A program made the translations under genes and the position numbers. The notes under the pieces are model-generated. The model made no database searches and was not told the DNA's origin. It saw only the letters and a list, made by a program, of their open reading frames with translations. Shown piece after piece: positions 1 to 6,270 of a stretch of 6,273 nt of DNA (its first letter is position 1; the number at the start of each line of letters is the position of its first letter). Source of the stretch: Planctomycetota bacterium (lineage in GTDB: Bacteria > Planctomycetota > Phycisphaerae > UBA1845 > Fen-1342); contig JAUWXH010000132.1 of the NCBI GenBank assembly GCA_030616465.1, positions 1-6,273 of the forward strand, in the 5' to 3' direction.

Positions 1-2
1 AC

Positions 3-791
3 GCCGCCGCCCGCGTGGACATGACCGGCCCGTGGTCCGAGTTCTCCCGCACGACGGTGACCGGGACGCGCCGTTTGTTGGAGGCGGCGTTGCCCTGCCG
101 GCCGAGCCGCTTCGTCTACGTCAGCTCGGCGGGGGTCTACCTGGGCGCACAGGGTCACGGTGCCGCGTCGGCCGACCGCACGCCGGTGAATCCCTCGCCC
201 TACAATCTCTATGCCCGCGCCAAGCTGGAAGCCGAAGACCTCGTGCGCAGCGCGTGCGAACGGGCGGGCTGCCCGTGGACGATTGTTCGGCTGGGGTTTC
301 TCTACGGCCCGGAAAACCGGGCATTGCTCAGGCACCTCGTCCCGCTGCTCGAGCGTGGCCGACTGTTCATCATCGGTAGTGGCCGGAATCGCATTGCCAC
401 CCTGTACGTGGACGACGCGGCCCGCGCGGTTCTGCTGGCCGGCACGCATCCGGCGACCGGAAACAAGATCTACGACGTCGCCAGTGATGAGCACGTGACG
501 CAGCGAGAGTATCTGGAGGCGAGCGCGGACGCCCTGGGGTTGCCGCGTCCGCGCCGCCGCGTGGGGCGTCGGGTGGCGTACGCCGCCGCCGGCCTCGCCG
601 AGCTTTGGGCCTGGCTGTGTGGAGGCGTGCCGTCATTCACCCGCGCGATGGTCGTCCTGATGGCAGCCGACCAGGTGCTCGACACGAGCCGCATCCGCGA
701 AGAGCTGGGTTGGCGGCCGGAAGTGGCGTTTGAGGAGGGCATGCGCCGCACGGCCGCGTGGCACCGCCAATTACGCGCGGAGCGCCAATAG
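3..791 (+). CDS. NAD(P)-dependent epimerase/dehydratase, extended SDR family (5' partial)
   Basis: This is the C-terminal part (262 residues visible) of an extended short-chain dehydrogenase/reductase. The frame is open to the left edge and reads AAARVDMTGPW, matching the family's segment after the NAD-binding beta strands, so the real start and the GxxGxxG Rossmann motif lie upstream and the GTG/ATG at 15-23 are internal codons. Counting from position 3, the catalytic Ser lies in FVYVSSAGVY (Ser41/Ser42) and the Tyr-xxx-Lys pair is YARAK (Tyr70, Lys74). Further family marks are VRLGFLYGP (95-103), YVDDAARAV (135-143) and the closing LDTSRIREELGWRP segment, typical of nucleotide-sugar epimerase and 3-beta-hydroxysteroid-dehydrogenase-like SDRs. 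The stop is TAG at 789-791. The substrate cannot be read from the sequence; a sugar-nucleotide, sterol-like or flavonol-like substrate are all possible. The family call is firm, the specific reaction unknown. Confidence 0.9.
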   Translation, partial: AAARVDMTGPWSEFSRTTVTGTRRLLEAALPCRPSRFVYVSSAGVYLGAQGHGAASADRTPVNPSPYNLYARAKLEAEDLVRSACERAGCPWTIVRLGFLYGPENRALLRHLVPLLERGRLFIIGSGRNRIATLYVDDAARAVLLAGTHPATGNKIYDVASDEHVTQREYLEASADALGLPRPRRRVGRRVAYAAAGLAELWAWLCGGVPSFTRAMVVLMAADQVLDTSRIREELGWRPEVAFEEGMRRTAAWHRQLRAERQ

Positions 792-818
792 CGTCCGGGG
801 GCTTCTTACTGTGAGTCG

Positions 819-855
819 GGCAGGCTATGGCGTTGGCGGGGCAAGCCCGCCTGCC
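819..855 (+). repeat. Overlapping inverted repeats downstream of the epimerase gene
   Basis: Two inverted repeats share one arm. GGCGGG (835-840) can pair with CCCGCC (846-851) around the five-base loop GCAAG. Alternatively GGCAGGC (819-825) can pair with GCCTGCC (849-855) around a 23-base loop. Both cannot form fully at once because they share 849-851. The position, 28 bases after the epimerase stop, suits a 3'-end or terminator hairpin, but no T-run follows, so it is not a canonical intrinsic terminator. The right arm abuts or overlaps the weak -35 candidate of the rnc promoter. Confidence 0.4.
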
Positions 856-880
856 GGTCGTCCGATAGTTATGGTATACT
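851..880 (+). promoter_or_regulatory. Predicted promoter for rnc, extended -10 type
   Basis: The sequence TGGTATACT at 872-880 is an extended -10 element: the TG dinucleotide, one base, then TATACT, one mismatch from TATAAT. The -35 is poor: CTGCCG at 851-856 matches three of six consensus bases at 18-base spacing, which is tolerable because extended -10 promoters depend less on the -35. It lies 131 bases before the rnc ATG in the only gap upstream of that gene, and is locally AT-rich in a GC-rich neighbourhood. Transcription would start near 887, giving a leader of about 125 bases that contains the whole hairpin at 940-991. The motif is seen directly; activity is inferred. Confidence 0.55.
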
Positions 881-939
881 GTTGGAGCGGTAGGGCGGGT
901 CTTAATCGGCTTTGCCGCGTGTTTGGATACGGTGCAACT

Positions 940-991
940 GGCCGCCGACGCAACGCGTCCCTTTCGGTGGGGACGCCTTGCGTCGCCGGCC
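940..991 (+). promoter_or_regulatory. Long imperfect hairpin in rnc leader, candidate RNase III autoregulatory site
   Basis: Bases 940-961 pair with 970-991 around an eight-base loop (TTTCGGTG, 962-969). Counted base by base there are 20 Watson-Crick pairs in three runs: 955-961 with 970-976 (7 pairs), 946-953 with 978-985 (8 pairs) and 940-944 with 987-991 (5 pairs). They are separated only by C-C mismatches at 954/977 and 945/986. The hairpin ends 20 bases before the rnc ATG and lies downstream of the predicted promoter. Bacterial RNase III cuts double-stranded RNA of about two helical turns, and in E. coli it cleaves a leader stem-loop (rncO) of its own transcript, lowering expression. The structure is seen; the role is inference by analogy. 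A genomic palindromic repeat or a terminator are alternatives, though no T-run follows. Confidence 0.6.
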
Positions 992-1011
992 CCAGCTTGG
1001 GCCCGGGTTAG

Positions 1012-1731
1012 ATGGAAGCTAAGAACTGTCCGCTCGAAGCGTGCCAGGAACGCATCGGGTATCATTTCAACGACGCTGACCTGCTGCTGGCAGCGCTGAC
1101 GCACGCCTCCTACGCCGACCAACGCGTCAACAGCAACGAACGGCTTGAATTCCTCGGCGACGCGGTGCTGGGGCTGGTGGTTTGCCAGGCCCTGTATGAG
1201 CGTCTGCCGCAGGCGCTGGAGGGTGAGCTCACCAAGATCAAGTCGGCGGTCGTTTCCCGTCGCGTCTGCGCGTGTGTTGCCGATGAGCTCCGGCTGACCG
1301 AAGCGTTGGTGCTCGGGCAGGGCATGGAGCCGGACGAGCAGTTGCCGCGCTCACTGGCGGCCGGCGTCTTCGAGTCGATCATCGGGGCCATCTATCTCGA
1401 CGGCGGGCTGACGGCCGCCCGCGAGTTCATCTTGAAACACATGGAGGAGGAAATCCGCTCGGCGGCCGCCTCCGAGCATCAATTCAACTATAAGTCGCAA
1501 CTCCAGCAGCATGCGCAACGCCAACTCGGCGCCACGCCCGAGTACGAGCTGCTCGACGAGAAGGGGCCGGACCACGCCAAGTGTTTCGAGGTGGCGGTAA
1601 CACTCGGCCGCCAGCAATTCCCCAGCGCCTGGGGCCCGAACAAAAAGGAAGCCGAACAAAAAGCCGCCCACCTGGCCCTGATCGCCATGGGGCTGATCAC
1701 CGACGAAGTCCAGGACGAGGAATCAGCGTAG
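1012..1731 (+). CDS. rnc: Ribonuclease III
   Basis: This 239-residue protein has the usual size of bacterial RNase III, the cytoplasmic dimeric endonuclease that cuts double-stranded RNA in rRNA precursors, mRNA leaders and antisense duplexes. The nuclease domain (about 10-150) carries the signature [12 protein letters not shown] at 42-53, with acidic residues Glu43, Glu46 and Asp50, and the second motif [13 protein letters not shown] at 120-132 with catalytic Glu121. The Asp normally three residues before that Glu is Gly118 here (LAAGVFES). A double-stranded RNA-binding domain follows (about 159-228), with [18 protein letters not shown] and [12 protein letters not shown]. The start is well fixed: an in-frame TAG (1009-1011) abuts the ATG, and the next Met is residue 105. 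No clear Shine-Dalgarno is visible, and a large leader hairpin ends 20 bases upstream. It appears to be a single-gene unit facing the convergent CPBP gene. Confidence 0.97.
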   Translation: MEAKNCPLEACQERIGYHFNDADLLLAALTHASYADQRVNSNERLEFLGDAVLGLVVCQALYERLPQALEGELTKIKSAVVSRRVCACVADELRLTEALVLGQGMEPDEQLPRSLAAGVFESIIGAIYLDGGLTAAREFILKHMEEEIRSAAASEHQFNYKSQLQQHAQRQLGATPEYELLDEKGPDHAKCFEVAVTLGRQQFPSAWGPNKKEAEQKAAHLALIAMGLITDEVQDEESA

Positions 1732-1732
1732 C

Positions 1733-1748
1733 GTGGGTCGCGACCCAC
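1733..1748. terminator. Perfect 16-base palindrome between convergent genes, possible bidirectional terminator
   Basis: GTGGGTCG is followed directly by its reverse complement CGACCCAC, two bases after the rnc stop codon. As RNA it would fold into a six-pair stem with a CGCG loop in either direction. It sits in the 46-base gap between the convergent rnc and CPBP genes, where a shared transcript end is expected. The following bases are only mildly T-rich on the plus strand (CTGCTCTCTACC) and not on the minus strand, so it is not a standard intrinsic terminator. A protein-binding operator-like site is the alternative. Confidence 0.4.
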
Positions 1749-1777
1749 CTGCTCTCTACCGTCCAGCGGTGTTCGAT

Positions 1778-2596
1778 TCAGAATTCGATAAGGGTCGGGG
1801 CAAGGAACATCATGATCAGATTGAAGCCGCCGTGCGCCACGATGCAACTCTCGACGCCGAACCTCTCGCACAGCTTGCCCAGCGCGAGGCCGATCGGAAA
1901 GACCTGAGCCATTTTCACCCACCCCGGTTCCAGTGTGCCGGCGTGCCCGCTTGACCACAATGCGGCGGTCAGAATGATCGCGACCCAGTACCACTGGCCC
2001 TGGAGCCTCATGCTCTTGGCCAAGAGGTTCTGGATGCCGAGGCGGAAGACGATTTCCTCGATGAACGCGAACTCCAGCATGGCGAGGGCTGCCAACAAAG
2101 ATGCTTCGGAGGCCAATCCAGCGGTGGCGGGTTGCAGCTCCACGAGCCGCCGGACGGTTTCGGATGCGCGCGGCGTGGTCGCGCTCAAGAGGACATAAGA
2201 GTAGGTTGCGGCCCCTACAATCGTCAGCAACACGGCGAGGCTGAACGCTCGCGTCAGCACCGGCAAGCTGCGCCGCCGTCGCCTGAAGATCGCCTGGAGG
2301 ATGGGGGCAGCGGGGCGCCGAGCACGCCTGCAGCAGTACATGCCGACGGAGGCAAACACGATGATGCGGACCAAGCCGATCAAGTCGATGCAAAAGGTTG
2401 ATACCCCAAAGACTTCTGTGACGAGTTCCAGATTGGGTAGAATGAGCGCCAACTCGAAAAAAAGGTAGATGAGCCCGAAGGCGAGCCCGAACTTCGTGAA
2501 GGGTCGTACGCGCTTGCGGTATCGAAAGAAGTCGATCACACAGAGGATCAGCAACGCGATCATCGCCGCGCCGAAGACGATCAAGACAACGGACAT
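1778..2596 (-). CDS. CPBP (CAAX-type) family intramembrane glutamic endopeptidase
   Basis: A 272-residue, strongly hydrophobic protein of the CPBP/Abi (Rce1-like) family of intramembrane proteases, polytopic in the cytoplasmic membrane. Family motif 1 is EEIVFR (Glu180, Glu181, Arg185), the paired glutamates that act in catalysis. Motif 2, usually Phe-xxx-His, is WSSGH with His218 and Trp replacing Phe. Motif 3 is HGGFN (His255, Asn259). About seven or eight membrane segments are visible, near residues 2-22, 37-53, 67-88, 112-137, 164-190, 204-219, 229-246 and 252-270, with basic loops such as RRRRR after segment 3. The chosen ATG (2594-2596) has AAGGGGAG (2603-2610) six bases upstream. Two earlier in-frame starts exist: an ATG at 2602 directly against that site, and a GTG at 2632. 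The substrate is unknown; relatives process prenylated proteins or peptides, or give bacteriocin self-immunity. It lies 181 bases downstream of ackA on the same strand. Confidence 0.88.
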   Translation of the reverse strand: MSVVLIVFGAAMIALLILCVIDFFRYRKRVRPFTKFGLAFGLIYLFFELALILPNLELVTEVFGVSTFCIDLIGLVRIIVFASVGMYCCRRARRPAAPILQAIFRRRRRSLPVLTRAFSLAVLLTIVGAATYSYVLLSATTPRASETVRRLVELQPATAGLASEASLLAALAMLEFAFIEEIVFRLGIQNLLAKSMRLQGQWYWVAIILTAALWSSGHAGTLEPGWVKMAQVFPIGLALGKLCERFGVESCIVAHGGFNLIMMFLAPTLIEF

Positions 2597-2777
2597 ACCC
2601 ATCTCCCCTTGAAATGCCCCATTAGGTCGCACAGAAGCACTCCCAGTTGCGTGGGGTGGGCTATCTCCCTTCTTTCGTCAATCGAGCGTGAAAGATGGCG
2701 CAGGTATAGCCGGCGCGGCCTTGACAGAGCGTGCGATCTACATAGCGCTAGCGTAGCTCCGCCCCCAACGCCACTAG
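2597..2777 (-). other. Intergenic region between ackA and the CPBP gene
   Basis: This 181-base gap holds the Shine-Dalgarno sequence of the CPBP gene (2603-2610) but no convincing terminator or promoter. A minus-strand TATACC (2703-2708) is -10-like but lacks a properly spaced -35 or a TG extension. A short palindrome, TAGCGCTA, occurs at 2743-2750. The size of the gap suggests that the CPBP gene may have its own promoter instead of being tightly coupled to pta-ackA, but the sequence does not settle this. Confidence 0.3.
2603..2610 (-). promoter_or_regulatory. Ribosome binding site deciding the CPBP gene start
   Basis: On the minus strand this reads AAGGGGAG, a strong Shine-Dalgarno sequence. 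It is six bases from the ATG at 2596, the preferred spacing, but touches the ATG at 2602 directly. It therefore supports the start at 2596 (protein beginning MSVVLIVFG) over the upstream ATG or GTG. Confidence 0.65.
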
Positions 2778-3980
2778 TCACCTGAATGAGATCAGCTCCA
2801 TCGTGTCGCGGGCGATCATGAGTTCCTCGTCGGTGGGGATGACCCAGGCGCTGGTGCGGCTATCGGCCTTGGTGATGCAGAACGGCTCCGGGGCGCGGCG
2901 GTTGTTGCGCTCGGGGTCGAGCTCGATGCCGAGCGGGGCCAGACCGGATAGGATCTTTTCGCGCATGAAGATGGCGTTCTCGCCGATGCCGCCGGTGAAG
3001 ACGACTGCATCGCAAGTGCCGAGGTGGGCGAGGAAGCCGCCGAGGTATTGCTTGGCACGGTGGGCGAAGACGTCGATGGCCAGGGCGGCGCGTTCGTTGC
3101 CGGCCTGGGCCGCCTGGTAGACGTCGCGCAGGTCGCGCGAGACGCCGGAGAGCCCGAGCAGGCCGGCTTTCTTCTCGACGGCGTCGCGAATCTCGTCGAG
3201 GGACATACCGCCGCGGACCAGGTGGAATACGATCGCGGGATCGAACGTGCCGGAGCGCGTGCCCATCACCAGGCCCTCCAGCGGCGTGAGGCCCATGGAC
3301 TGGTCGATTGCCTGGCCCGCGCGGATGCAGGTCATGCTGCACCCGTTGCCGAGGTGGAGCGTGATCAGGTTGGGCTTGGGTTTGTTCAACAGTTCGGCTG
3401 CCCGCATCGACACGTAGCGGTGGCTGGTGCCGTGGAAGCCGTAGCGGCGGATGCGCTGCTCGGTGTACCACTCGTACGGCAGGGCGTAGAGATAGGCCGA
3501 CTTGGGCATGGTCTGGAAGAAGGCGGTATCGAAGACGGCGACCTGCGGCTTGCCGGGCAGGGTTTTCATCGCGGCGCGCAGGCCGGCCAGGTTGGCCGGG
3601 TTGTGCAGTGGGGCCAGCTCGCAGCAATGCTCGACCACCTTCAGCAAATCGTCGTTGACGATCACGGACTCGGAAAAGTCCTCCGCCCCGTGGACGACGC
3701 GGTGCCCGACGCCGTCGATGTCCTGCGGGTCGCGTAGCGGCGGCGGGCTGCCGCAGGTGGTGAGCAGCTCCATGATCTGGGCGACGCCCTGCTCGTAGTC
3801 GTTGATAGGTACGGAGCGCTTGACGGTTTCGTCGTTGACCTGGTGGGTGGTTTGGGAGTTGCCCTCTCCGATGCGTTCGATCAGGCCGGCGGCGCGTTGG
3901 GTGCCCTTGCCGGAGGTACGCATGTCGTAGAGCTTGTATTTGATGGACGAGCTGCCGCAGTTGATTACCAGGATATTCAT
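2778..3980 (-). CDS. ackA: Acetate kinase
   Basis: A 400-residue acetate kinase, the family's usual length. It catalyses acetyl phosphate + ADP to acetate + ATP in the cytoplasm, and the reverse. It starts NILVINCGSSSIKY with Asn7, Ser10, Ser12 and Lys14 of the ASKHA-fold nucleotide site. The residues equivalent to the Methanosarcina catalytic set are all present: Arg94 (GHRVVHG), His126 (PLHNP), Asp151 (FDTAF), His183 (YGFHGTSHRY), Arg242 (MGTRSG) and Glu385 (PTDEEL). The acetate pocket residues Val96, Leu125, Phe182 and Pro233 are also kept, favouring acetate over longer acids. FTGGIGENAIFMR (328-340) is the ATP-binding segment. Small departures are Phe155 where His is common (FDTAFFQTMP) and GTFDP where GDIDP is common. 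The ATG at 3980 matches the family N-terminus better than the TTG four codons upstream; only a weak GAGAAAG precedes it. It lies 75 bases downstream of pta, presumably co-transcribed. Confidence 0.97.
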   Translation of the reverse strand: MNILVINCGSSSIKYKLYDMRTSGKGTQRAAGLIERIGEGNSQTTHQVNDETVKRSVPINDYEQGVAQIMELLTTCGSPPPLRDPQDIDGVGHRVVHGAEDFSESVIVNDDLLKVVEHCCELAPLHNPANLAGLRAAMKTLPGKPQVAVFDTAFFQTMPKSAYLYALPYEWYTEQRIRRYGFHGTSHRYVSMRAAELLNKPKPNLITLHLGNGCSMTCIRAGQAIDQSMGLTPLEGLVMGTRSGTFDPAIVFHLVRGGMSLDEIRDAVEKKAGLLGLSGVSRDLRDVYQAAQAGNERAALAIDVFAHRAKQYLGGFLAHLGTCDAVVFTGGIGENAIFMREKILSGLAPLGIELDPERNNRRAPEPFCITKADSRTSAWVIPTDEELMIARDTMELISFR

Positions 3981-4006
3981 GGTCTTTCTCAAAGTCGCGA
4001 TTGACT

Positions 4007-4032
4007 CTGGCCGGCAGGACCGACCCGGCCGG
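4007..4032 (-). repeat. Inverted repeat in the pta-ackA gap
   Basis: GGCCGG (4009-4014) and CCGGCC (4025-4030) are reverse complements separated by ten bases. A further C-G pair at 4007/4032 lies beyond a T opposite G at 4008/4031. In the pta-ackA transcript this would be a GC-rich stem 26 to 48 bases after the pta stop codon and 26 bases before the ackA start. No T-run follows. It could stabilise the upstream message or tune the ratio of the two proteins, but that is speculation. Confidence 0.35.
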
Positions 4033-4055
4033 TGAATCTGTCAAGCGGTGCCGAC

Positions 4056-6209
4056 CTACGCGCGTGCCGCGGCTTGCTCAGGTTCGGCAGGCGGGCGCGG
4101 GCGACAACCGGCCTGGATGGCGGTGGCGGCCACCGTGTAGACGATGTCATTCACGCTACACCCACGTGACAGGTCGTTTACCGGCTTGTTCAGCCCTTGC
4201 AGGATCGGGCCGACCGCCAGCACACCCGCCGAGCGCTGCACGGCCTTGTAGGCGATGTTGCCGGCGTCGAGGTCGGGGAAGATGAAAACGTTGGCCCGAC
4301 CGGCGACCGGAGAGTCGGGCCACTTGAGCTTGCCCACCTCGGGATCGACGGCGGCGTCGTATTGCAGGGGGCCGTCGATGGCGAAGTCCGGGTCGCGTTC
4401 TTTAACCATCTGGGTGGCCTCGGCGACCTTGTCCACGGACTCGCCGGTGCCCGAAGTGCCCGTGGAGTAGGACAACATGGCGACACGCGGGTCGATGCCG
4501 AACACGCGCGCGGTGCGGGCGCTTTCGATCGCGATGGCCGCCAACTCGTGCGCGTCGGGGTTGGGAATGATCGCGCAGTCGCCGTAGACCAGCACGCTGT
4601 CTTTGAGAGCCATGAAGAAGACACTGGAAGCGACGCCCGGATCGGGCTTCACGCGGATGACCTGCAGCGCGGGGCGGATGGTATCGCCCGTCGAGTGCAC
4701 TGCCCCGGCGACGAGCCCGTCGGCCTGTTCGAGGTGCACCATCATCGTACCGTAGCGGATGCGGGACTCGTCGAGCCACTGGCGGGCGATGTCGTGCGTC
4801 ATCCCGCCCTTCTTCTCTTTGCGGAGCTCGACGTAGGTCTCGACGAAGCGTTCGCGGTCGGGCGACGTGGCGGGGTTGAGGATCTCGGCGCCGTCGGTTT
4901 TGAGGCCGAGGTCTTCGGCTGCCTTGCGGATCTTGCCCGGATCGCCCAGCAGTGTCAGCCGACAGACGCCCAGGTCGAGCAGGGCATGGGCGGCCCGGAG
5001 CGTGCGGGGCTCGTCGCCCTCGGGCAGGACGATGTGCTGCTTGGCGGCGCGGGCGTGGTCGATGATCCGGTCGAGGAAAGCGCGGGAGCCGGCGCGGCGG
5101 GTGGGCCGCGGCATCTCCATCGTCTCCCATAGCCGTTCGTGGTCCACGTGCCGCCAGACCGCGGAGGCCGCCATGTAGATCTTGTCGTCGTCCTGGGGGC
5201 GGATGCGTACGTCCATGCCGCGGATGATGTTGGCGGTGGTGAAGGTGTCGGCTTTGACTGCCAGGATGGGGAAGTTGGGGGCACCCAGGTCCTCGATCAG
5301 GTTCATGATCTGCGGGTCCGGGCGCAGATCGCCGGAGAGAATCACTCCCGAGACTGAACGGCGTTTGGTGGATTTCTGGGCGCAGGCGACCGCCAGCAGA
5401 ATCGAGTCCCGATCGCCCGGGGTAATTACCAGCGTCCATTCGGTGTCGAGGTATTGGAGAAAGTGGCGCGGCTCCATGGCAGCGATGATGATCTTGGTGG
5501 CGACGTTCGTCAGATGCTCCTCGCCGGACACCACCTCGGCCTGCGTCTCGGCCGCGATCTGGTCCAGGCGTGGAAACCCGAGAAAGGCAAGGTTGGGGAC
5601 GACGCCGTAGAGCGGAATGCTCGCCTTCTTCAGCGCGTCGGTGATACGCCGCTCCGCCGCGTCGAATGGTGAATCGACCACCCGGTTAACGACGACGCCG
5701 ACGAATTCGCAGTCCTTTTCCTCGAACGAGCGTCTGGCGGCCGTGATCGAGGTGAGCAACTGGTCGATGTTGGTGACGCCGTCTTCGGCCTGAGCGCGGG
5801 CCACGAGCAGGACCGGCGTGTCGAGGTGTGCCGCAATGGCCTCGTTGATGTCTACGTCGAACAGGCTCATGGAGCGCTGGTTGTTGATCCCCTCGATCAG
5901 CACGAACTCATCCTGGGCGCGGAACCGCTGGTAGCAGCGGGCAACCTGCTCGAGCAGCTTGCTCTGCTGCCCGCGGGCCACCAGCTCGCGGGCCTGGGCC
6001 ATGCTGACCGGGCACATCTGGCCCGGGTCCCGCTCCAACCGATAGGCGGATTTCATCACGCTGACGTCTTGGTCCTCGGCCCCACCACCGACGGGCTTCA
6101 GGAACGACAGATTCCGAACAGTCTTTTGCAGAACGCCGAATAGGCCGAGCGTGATTACGCTGCTTCCGCCGGCCTGGTCGGTCGAGCAGATGAGAAGGCT
6201 ACCCGCCAT
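4056..6209 (-). CDS. pta: Phosphate acetyltransferase, long three-domain form
   Basis: A 717-residue enzyme, close to the length of E. coli Pta. It converts acetyl-CoA + phosphate to acetyl phosphate + CoA in the cytoplasm, feeding AckA. The N-terminal part (about 1-205) is a BioD/CobQ-like P-loop fold whose Walker A region, STDQAGGSSV (9-18), lacks the usual Lys, as in other Pta proteins. A DRTGG-type regulatory domain follows (about 210-330, including VITPGDRDS). The catalytic PTA_PTB domain (about 375-700) shows HIVLPEGDEPRTLRA (392-406), DGLVAGAVHSTGDTIRPALQ (497-516), VAMLSYSTGTSGTGE (576-590) with the active-site Ser/Thr loop, IDGPLQYDAA (611-620) and ANVFIFPDLDAGNIAYK (639-655). The ATG at 6209 is supported by GGAG (6217-6220) seven bases upstream and an in-frame TGA just beyond it. 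The tail after 700 (RPRPPAEPEQAAARA) is a low-complexity extension. It is the first gene of the likely pta-ackA operon. Confidence 0.97.
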   Translation of the reverse strand: MAGSLLICSTDQAGGSSVITLGLFGVLQKTVRNLSFLKPVGGGAEDQDVSVMKSAYRLERDPGQMCPVSMAQARELVARGQQSKLLEQVARCYQRFRAQDEFVLIEGINNQRSMSLFDVDINEAIAAHLDTPVLLVARAQAEDGVTNIDQLLTSITAARRSFEEKDCEFVGVVVNRVVDSPFDAAERRITDALKKASIPLYGVVPNLAFLGFPRLDQIAAETQAEVVSGEEHLTNVATKIIIAAMEPRHFLQYLDTEWTLVITPGDRDSILLAVACAQKSTKRRSVSGVILSGDLRPDPQIMNLIEDLGAPNFPILAVKADTFTTANIIRGMDVRIRPQDDDKIYMAASAVWRHVDHERLWETMEMPRPTRRAGSRAFLDRIIDHARAAKQHIVLPEGDEPRTLRAAHALLDLGVCRLTLLGDPGKIRKAAEDLGLKTDGAEILNPATSPDRERFVETYVELRKEKKGGMTHDIARQWLDESRIRYGTMMVHLEQADGLVAGAVHSTGDTIRPALQVIRVKPDPGVASSVFFMALKDSVLVYGDCAIIPNPDAHELAAIAIESARTARVFGIDPRVAMLSYSTGTSGTGESVDKVAEATQMVKERDPDFAIDGPLQYDAAVDPEVGKLKWPDSPVAGRANVFIFPDLDAGNIAYKAVQRSAGVLAVGPILQGLNKPVNDLSRGCSVNDIVYTVAATAIQAGCRPRPPAEPEQAAARA

Positions 6210-6216
6210 TCTCAGT

Positions 6217-6220
6217 CTCC
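6217..6220 (-). promoter_or_regulatory. Ribosome binding site of pta
   Basis: On the minus strand GGAG lies seven bases before the ATG at 6209. Together with an in-frame TGA four codons further upstream of the start, it fixes the beginning of the protein at MAGSLLICST. Confidence 0.55.
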
Positions 6221-6233
6221 ATCACGGTGCGGA

Positions 6234-6270
6234 CGGTCGGATCCGCCCGGGCGACAATGCAACCCGACCG
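6234..6270. repeat. Inverted repeat upstream of pta
   Basis: CGGTCGG (6234-6240) and CCGACCG (6264-6270) are perfect seven-base inverted arms 23 bases apart. Between them lies a ten-base palindrome, CGCCCGGGCG (6244-6253). The element is 25 to 61 bases upstream of the pta start. It could be an operator or a leader stem, but arms this short arise easily by chance in GC-rich DNA. No clear promoter hexamers are seen in the 64 bases available before the window ends. Confidence 0.25.

Noticed and set aside
730..1011. 93-codon plus-strand frame across the rnc leader, in the same frame as rnc and ending at the TAG next to its ATG
   Set aside because: It starts inside the epimerase gene, runs through the promoter and hairpin, and resembles no protein. 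It could only matter as a leader peptide, for which there is no ribosome site or other support.
1488..2393. Minus-strand open frame of 301 codons spanning the end of rnc and the CPBP gene
   Set aside because: Arg/His-rich, overlaps two well-supported genes and has no domain; a composition artefact.
2721..2726. Perfect TTGACA hexamer on the plus strand
   Set aside because: No -10 element at 15-19 bases downstream, and it would point into the 3' end of ackA.
3024..3737. Long open frame of 237 codons on the plus strand inside ackA
   Set aside because: It is antisense to the clearly recognisable acetate kinase. Its protein is a Val/Gly/Ala/Asp-rich mirror of that gene with no family motifs, as expected of GC-rich shadow frames.
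2860..4044. Open frame of 394 codons on the minus strand overlapping ackA in another frame
   Set aside because: The product is extremely Arg/Pro-rich, typical of a frame-shifted reading of a GC-rich gene, and ackA itself is intact.
4039..4044. Perfect TTGACA on the minus strand just after the pta stop, as a possible internal ackA promoter
   Set aside because: The bases at the correct spacing are GC-rich (around GGTCCT) with no -10 likeness.
4197..5132. Long open frame of 311 codons on the plus strand inside pta
   Set aside because: Antisense to the PTA catalytic domain; repetitive Gly/Val/Asp/Arg composition and no recognisable domain.
6234..6270. Treating the inverted arms upstream of pta as a definite operator
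   Set aside because: Arms of seven GC-rich bases 23 bases apart are easily found by chance, and the window ends before the promoter region can be judged. It is listed only as a low-confidence repeat.
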